A stretch of 64,000 nucleotides of DNA from Blastococcus xanthinilyticus (GTDB lineage: Bacteria > Actinomycetota > Actinomycetes > Mycobacteriales > Geodermatophilaceae): NCBI RefSeq assembly GCF_008124835.1, contig NZ_VNHW01000008.1, positions 124,001 to 188,000 on the forward strand. Reading direction: 5' to 3'. Position 1 is the stretch's first letter; every line of letters starts with the position of its first letter. Below the pieces are notes generated by a model that did not search any database, was not told the origin of the DNA, and saw only the letters and a program-made list of their open reading frames with translations. Of the stretch, positions 60,519-64,000 are shown piece after piece. A program made the position numbers and the translations under genes.

Positions 60519-60887
60519 GTGGACGAGGGAGGGGAGCAGTCGAACTCACGGCGCAGGCCCGTGTACGAAGACGACGGCTTTCCCGTCGTGCCCAGGTACC
60601 GGCAGCGCGCGTGGGAGGGGCTGTCCTGGTCGGAGCGCCGAGCCGTCCTCCGCGCGGCGCGGCGCGGCGCGAGCCACCCCGACCCAGCAATCGCGAAGGC
60701 CGCGCGCGACTGGGCCCAGGCCACTCTCGTCCCGAGGCCGCGGCCCCACGGGTTGCGAGAGGTCTTGTCACGCCTCTTTGAGGACCCGTTCGGTGGGACC
60801 CTGGGGCAACGGTTCGCGGAGCGCCGTGCTGCTCGCCGCATCATCAGCGTCCGTTCCACCCGAGAATCGGACCCTCCCGGCAGCTGA
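60519..60887 (+). CDS. Hypothetical protein downstream of ssrA
   Basis: About 122 residues from GTG 60519 (a GTG at 60561 is the alternative; neither has a good ribosome site). Core: LSWSERRAVLRAARRGASHPDPAIAKAARDWA, helical and Arg-rich. No family I can name. Codon use and composition are typical of the window. Position behind tmRNA suggests accessory DNA. Confidence 0.45.
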   Translation: MDEGGEQSNSRRRPVYEDDGFPVVPRYRQRAWEGLSWSERRAVLRAARRGASHPDPAIAKAARDWAQATLVPRPRPHGLREVLSRLFEDPFGGTLGQRFAERRAARRIISVRSTRESDPPGS

Positions 60888-61078
60888 CGGTCGAGCGCTG
60901 TGAGCCCATCGGGTCGTTGTGGCCCGGTCGGTGGAGCCACGGCAGCACCCTGCGGACACAGGTCCGTCCGGGCCCGGACGGTACCGGCGGGACCACGCCG
61001 GCATGGACCCCGAATCCCTCCGACGTTCATGGTGCCGCACCGGCCAGCGCGGCGGCCGGCGTGGGGCACTATCGCGAC

Positions 61079-61402
61079 GTGACTGCTGCCCTCGGCTCGG
61101 ATGACCCTCGAGCGCTGGTGTCCCAGCTGTGGGAGCACCACCTGCGTGATCCCTTCCCCGCTCGACTGCGTGGTGAAGAACTTGCCGGCGTCGACATGGT
61201 CATCCTCGACGCCGACGTCACCGGCTGTGTCGACACGTGGCTCCACGGCAGCGGTCCGCTCGACCGGGGCAGGCTCTCCCTGTTTCGAGACCTCGCTCGT
61301 GACCTCGATGTCGTCCTGCCGCTCCTCGACGATCAGCACGAGAGCGAGTACCACGGGCGGCTGCGGCAGCTGGCTCGCCTGCTGCTGGAGGTAGCCAGCT
61401 GA
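61079..61402 (+). CDS. Small hypothetical protein
   Basis: 107 residues from GTG 61079, which lies a few nt after TATCGC. Acidic, soluble: LVSQLWEHHLRDPFPARLRGEELAGVDMVILDADVTGC, then helices with Arg/Leu repeats. The size and acidic character recall immunity proteins, but no homology is recognised. Faces a convergent gene at 61455. The 190-nt gap upstream contains nothing clear. Confidence 0.5.
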   Translation: MTAALGSDDPRALVSQLWEHHLRDPFPARLRGEELAGVDMVILDADVTGCVDTWLHGSGPLDRGRLSLFRDLARDLDVVLPLLDDQHESEYHGRLRQLARLLLEVAS

Positions 61403-61454
61403 GTCGAGGGCGATCGCCGCCGGTCGCGTGCCTGGCGGCCGTCGCCTCGTCGAA

Positions 61455-62087
61455 CTAGGCGGGGAAGACGTCCTCCTGCTTGCACAGGAACTCGCCGCCG
61501 TCGCCCTCGAAGAGCTCCTCCGGCCACTCGTCCGGATCGGATCCGAGTATCTCCTGCTGGGCCACCACGACGACCGCCCCGCCGGTCGCCCGTAGACCTT
61601 CCACCTCATCGAGACGGTGCCAGCCGCCGGCGTGCGCGATCTGGTACAGCGCACGTCCCAGGTGCGTCACGTCCACGGCCGCAGCGGCCTCGTCGTCTTC
61701 CGGCCATACGTCCAGGTAGGCACGACGCCCCGCGGACAGCACGGCGGCCACGTCGGTGACCCGATAGTCGTGCCGCTGCAGCACGGAGATGCCGGTCGCG
61801 GGCTCCGGTTCGTCGGCGGGCTCGTCCTCGTCGTCCTGCTCGGCGAACTGGTGCAACACGCCGAACGGAAAGCCGTTGCCGGTGTAGTCGAACTGCGCGT
61901 CGGCGTACGCCAGCACCGCGGGGAGCAGGCGGTCAGTGGCCGCGAAGACCTCGGTGATGTCGGCGTCCTTCGACACCGCCGTCACGGCCTCCGCGTGCGC
62001 GGTGATGGCGGCCGTCAACTCGGCCGCAGCCGCCCGTAGCCGCGCCGCGCCTTCCGGAGTCCATGGAGTGAAGTCCTCGTCAGCCAC
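61455..62087 (-). CDS. Acidic hypothetical protein, immunity-like
   Basis: 210 residues from ATG 62087, strongly acidic (many Glu/Asp, pI low). N-terminal helices, then VLQRHDYRVTDVAAVLSAGRRAYLDVWPEDDEAAAAVDV and a C-terminal GWHRLDEVEGLRATGGAVVVVAQQEIL. Soluble. Acidic stand-alone proteins next to other orphans often are toxin antidotes, but no toxin is seen beside it. Confidence 0.55.
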   Translation of the reverse strand: MADEDFTPWTPEGAARLRAAAAELTAAITAHAEAVTAVSKDADITEVFAATDRLLPAVLAYADAQFDYTGNGFPFGVLHQFAEQDDEDEPADEPEPATGISVLQRHDYRVTDVAAVLSAGRRAYLDVWPEDDEAAAAVDVTHLGRALYQIAHAGGWHRLDEVEGLRATGGAVVVVAQQEILGSDPDEWPEELFEGDGGEFLCKQEDVFPA

Positions 62088-62165
62088 GGCGCGACGGTAC
62101 GGGCATCGCCGGGGCCGGCACGCCGAGCCGAGACGCCGCCGCTGTGGCGAGCGCCCGCTCCTGAG

Positions 62166-62648
62166 TCACGTGCCCGCGGCCGGCCCGTATCCCGGCAGCC
62201 GGCCGTCCCGCGCAGCGTGCCGCGGGCGCGTCCACGGGAGGAGCTGTCCGTGTCCTCGCCCGGTCCAGCGGCGGCTGTCGGAAGTCCAAAGGTCGAGGTG
62301 CCGGTGCAGGCGCCTGCGCCGGACGCGGAGGTTCCCGGCGAGCACCGCGGAGCAGATCCCGAGGACATCGGCCACGACGGAGGCCTCGTCCGCGAGGGCG
62401 TCCCAGAGCCACTCGAAGTAGTACTCGTCCTCGATGAGGAGCATGAGGTCCTCGTCGAAGCCGTCGAACCAGAACCAGACCTGAGAGCCCCGACCCGCGG
62501 GCGACAAGATCGTGTTCCAGCCGTAGCTTCCCGGCTCGTCGACGGCCTCGTGCTCGACGACCACGTCCGTGCGGCCGGAGCACAGCTCCTCGACCGCCTG
62601 TCGCAGGGCACGCATGAGCTGGGGAGCTTCCTCCGCGAGCTCCGTCAT
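62166..62648 (-). CDS. Acidic hypothetical protein with unusual C-terminus
   Basis: 160 residues from ATG 62648. Residues 1-100 are acidic and aromatic (GSQVWFWFDGFDEDLMLLIEDEYYFEWLWDAL), the C-terminal part is basic (VRRRRLHRHLDLW). The last 40 residues look unlike a folded domain, so a frameshift near 62300 is possible. It recalls small immunity proteins. No family recognised. Confidence 0.45.
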   Translation of the reverse strand: MTELAEEAPQLMRALRQAVEELCSGRTDVVVEHEAVDEPGSYGWNTILSPAGRGSQVWFWFDGFDEDLMLLIEDEYYFEWLWDALADEASVVADVLGICSAVLAGNLRVRRRRLHRHLDLWTSDSRRWTGRGHGQLLPWTRPRHAARDGRLPGYGPAAGT

Positions 62649-62810
62649 CGCCGCTCACCATGCCGTTCGTCGGTGGGGACCCGGGTGCGCACGTGGCCAT
62701 CCTGCCGTCAGCTGCTCTCCTCCGGCTGGGCTCAACACCTCGTGGCTTCCGCCGAGGTACTACAGGGCGAACCTGCACAGGGTGCTGCGAACCGAGTCGA
62801 GAGGACCACA

Positions 62811-63509
62811 GTGCGAGCCGAGACCGAGGCCGTGCACGGGTGGGAGTCGCGGCTCGAGACGTTGACCTCGGCGTGGCGGACCCTTGCCGAGCACGAGCGC
62901 GCGCACGACGCCGAAGCTGTCACGAGGTGGGTGAACCGCCTGGAGCAGATGCGGGCCGGCCAACGGGAGCTCGTACGGGCCGGCCACTGGCGAGGCGGGC
63001 CGCGAACACTGCTCGCTGCCCTCGATCAGCAGTACCGGGAACTCGCCATGACCGCGGGCCTGGCCTGGCTGCTGCGCACCGACGGCCACCACGGCCTCGG
63101 CCCGACGGTGCTCGGCGGGCTGCTCGGCCACCTCGGGATCGCCGGTTCCGGCTTGGAGGTCGGCGTGCGGGTGGTGCTGGAGGGGCAGCGCGACGAGACC
63201 CGCGCCGACCTCGTCGTCTACGGCGGTGACTGGACGATCGTGGTGGAGGCCAAGACCTTCGCGGTCGAGCAGGACCGCCAGCTCGACCGCCTCCACGCGC
63301 ACTGGCGGAACGAGCCCGCGCCCTGCTTCGTCTTCCTCACCCGCGGCCCCCAGCTGCAGACCACCGCCGAGGACAGCCGCGGCCAGTGGCGAGCACTGAC
63401 CTGGGCGCAGGTCGCCGACATCGCCCGCGCGGCCGCCACCTCGATGCCCGGGGCGGCCCCCGGCGTCCACGACTACATCGCCACCCTGGAGGCCTACCAC
63501 CGTGTCTGA
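62811..63509 (+). CDS. PD-(D/E)XK nuclease-superfamily protein
   Basis: 232 residues from GTG 62811, with GAGAGGA about 7 nt upstream; sequence before this, although open, is antisense to the neighbouring gene. The nuclease core reads RADLVVYGGDWTIVVEAKTF: Asp133 and Glu146-x-Lys148 of PD-(D/E)XK enzymes, then QLDRLHAHW. The N-terminal helices are of no named type. Coupled to the gene at 63502. A defence-like nuclease or DNA repair enzyme are both possible. Confidence 0.7.
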   Translation: MRAETEAVHGWESRLETLTSAWRTLAEHERAHDAEAVTRWVNRLEQMRAGQRELVRAGHWRGGPRTLLAALDQQYRELAMTAGLAWLLRTDGHHGLGPTVLGGLLGHLGIAGSGLEVGVRVVLEGQRDETRADLVVYGGDWTIVVEAKTFAVEQDRQLDRLHAHWRNEPAPCFVFLTRGPQLQTTAEDSRGQWRALTWAQVADIARAAATSMPGAAPGVHDYIATLEAYHRV

Positions 63510-64000
63510 CCCCATCGTCCCCTCGCGGGAGGACGCCGACGCGAAGGCGTGGTTCTACCTGGGCCACCGCCCCGACATCGAGACCTGGGCCGGCCTGCGC
63601 GCGGAGGGCCGCCAGCTGCTGGAAAAGCACCTCATGGGTGTCGCTGGCCAGGTCGAAGAGCTGGCCGAGGACTTCGACGCCGAGTTCGAGACCAACGACC
63701 TGGACTCCGGTTCCTGGCCCAGAGCGGGACTGCGCCGGGCGACCTGGACCCACGACGGGATCGCGGACGTCAGCGTCGTCATCCAGTGGGAGCGCGCCCG
63801 CCTGCTCACCCCGGGATCGAACGAGTGGCCGTACGTCGCCGTGCGCCTGCCCGCCGACGCGGCCGACGAGGAACGCCGCCGGCAGCTGAGCGAGGCCATG
63901 AAGCCCGTGCGAGCCCAACTGGCGGGCTCGTCGTCCCGGACCTTCCCGTTCTGGCGCTACGTGCACCCCCCGGCGGGCGTGCCGCTGGACCCGCACTCGC
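63502..64000 (+). CDS. Partner of the PD-(D/E)XK protein, cut by the window edge
   Basis: A frame from GTG 63502, overlapping the nuclease stop, stays open to the last base (166 codons seen). It reads REDADAKAWFYLGHRPDIETWAGLRAEG, then DVSVVIQWERARLL and FPFWRYVHPP. Helical and acidic, no signal peptide. No family recognised. The overlap suggests that it works with the nuclease, for instance as regulator or antidote. Confidence 0.6.
   Translation, partial: MSDPIVPSREDADAKAWFYLGHRPDIETWAGLRAEGRQLLEKHLMGVAGQVEELAEDFDAEFETNDLDSGSWPRAGLRRATWTHDGIADVSVVIQWERARLLTPGSNEWPYVAVRLPADAADEERRRQLSEAMKPVRAQLAGSSSRTFPFWRYVHPPAGVPLDPHS

Noticed and set aside
62217-62810. Upstream extension of the PD-(D/E)XK gene
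   Set aside because: It is antisense to 62166-62648 and lacks protein-like composition; the ribosome site at about 62800 fits GTG 62811.

Overview
ORGANISM. The DNA is very GC-rich, uses many GTG starts, overlaps adjacent genes by ATGA or GTGA, and has many promoters in which a TANNNT -10 box sits 6-8 nt before the start codon (leaderless genes). With the ftsE-ftsX-smpB block, a tmRNA whose tag reads ADAKRGDFALAA, ESX-type secretion genes, a Tad pilus locus and RecBCD, this points to an actinomycete. Geodermatophilaceae (Blastococcus, Geodermatophilus, Modestobacter) is my best guess, made from protein style only. LAYOUT 1-13 kb. The window opens in the 3' end of an EccC-type ATPase facing a WXG100-like gene. 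Then come an EthD-like protein with a thiamine-diphosphate enzyme, a secreted alpha/beta hydrolase, an MFS exporter and an acyltransferase. Between that acyltransferase and a small Lys-rich protein gene lies a 3.6-kb island bounded by 126-bp direct repeats (94% identical). It carries type VII secretion leftovers, an orphan PD-(D/E)XK toxin domain without its secretion half, two paralogous immunity-like genes and a third, YezG-like one. LAYOUT 13-26 kb. A six-gene Tad pilus operon (13508-17681) converges on a seven-gene minus-strand operon (25347 to 17688), with a LuxR-type regulator just upstream. This operon encodes two paralogous acidic/basic proteins (one with tandem GDGEYEWES repeats), an HExxH metallopeptidase, a helical protein, a PASTA protein without a membrane anchor, an unknown 379-residue protein and a V8-like serine protease. 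I recognise no described system in it and rate it the best candidate for something new. LAYOUT 26-42 kb. A NarL-type two-component system diverges from an ABC transporter operon across five perfect 14-bp tandem repeats. Small membrane or secreted proteins, cutA, a GGDEF-EAL protein, prfB, ftsE, ftsX, smpB and a quinone oxidoreductase-like gene follow. LAYOUT 42-60 kb. Next are a drug exporter with its TetR repressor, an ArsR-SRPBCC fusion regulator whose perfect palindromic operator lies inside its own promoter, an amidohydrolase, two VOC proteins, a double GNAT, a corA gene preceded by a proline-rich leader peptide, and an overlapping recC-recB-recD operon. LAYOUT 60-64 kb. tmRNA (ssrA) with a perfect 36-bp palindromic terminator is followed by orphan genes and a nuclease pair that runs off the end. 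This looks like accessory DNA behind an ssrA integration hot spot. No rRNA, tRNA, insertion sequence or CRISPR array was seen.
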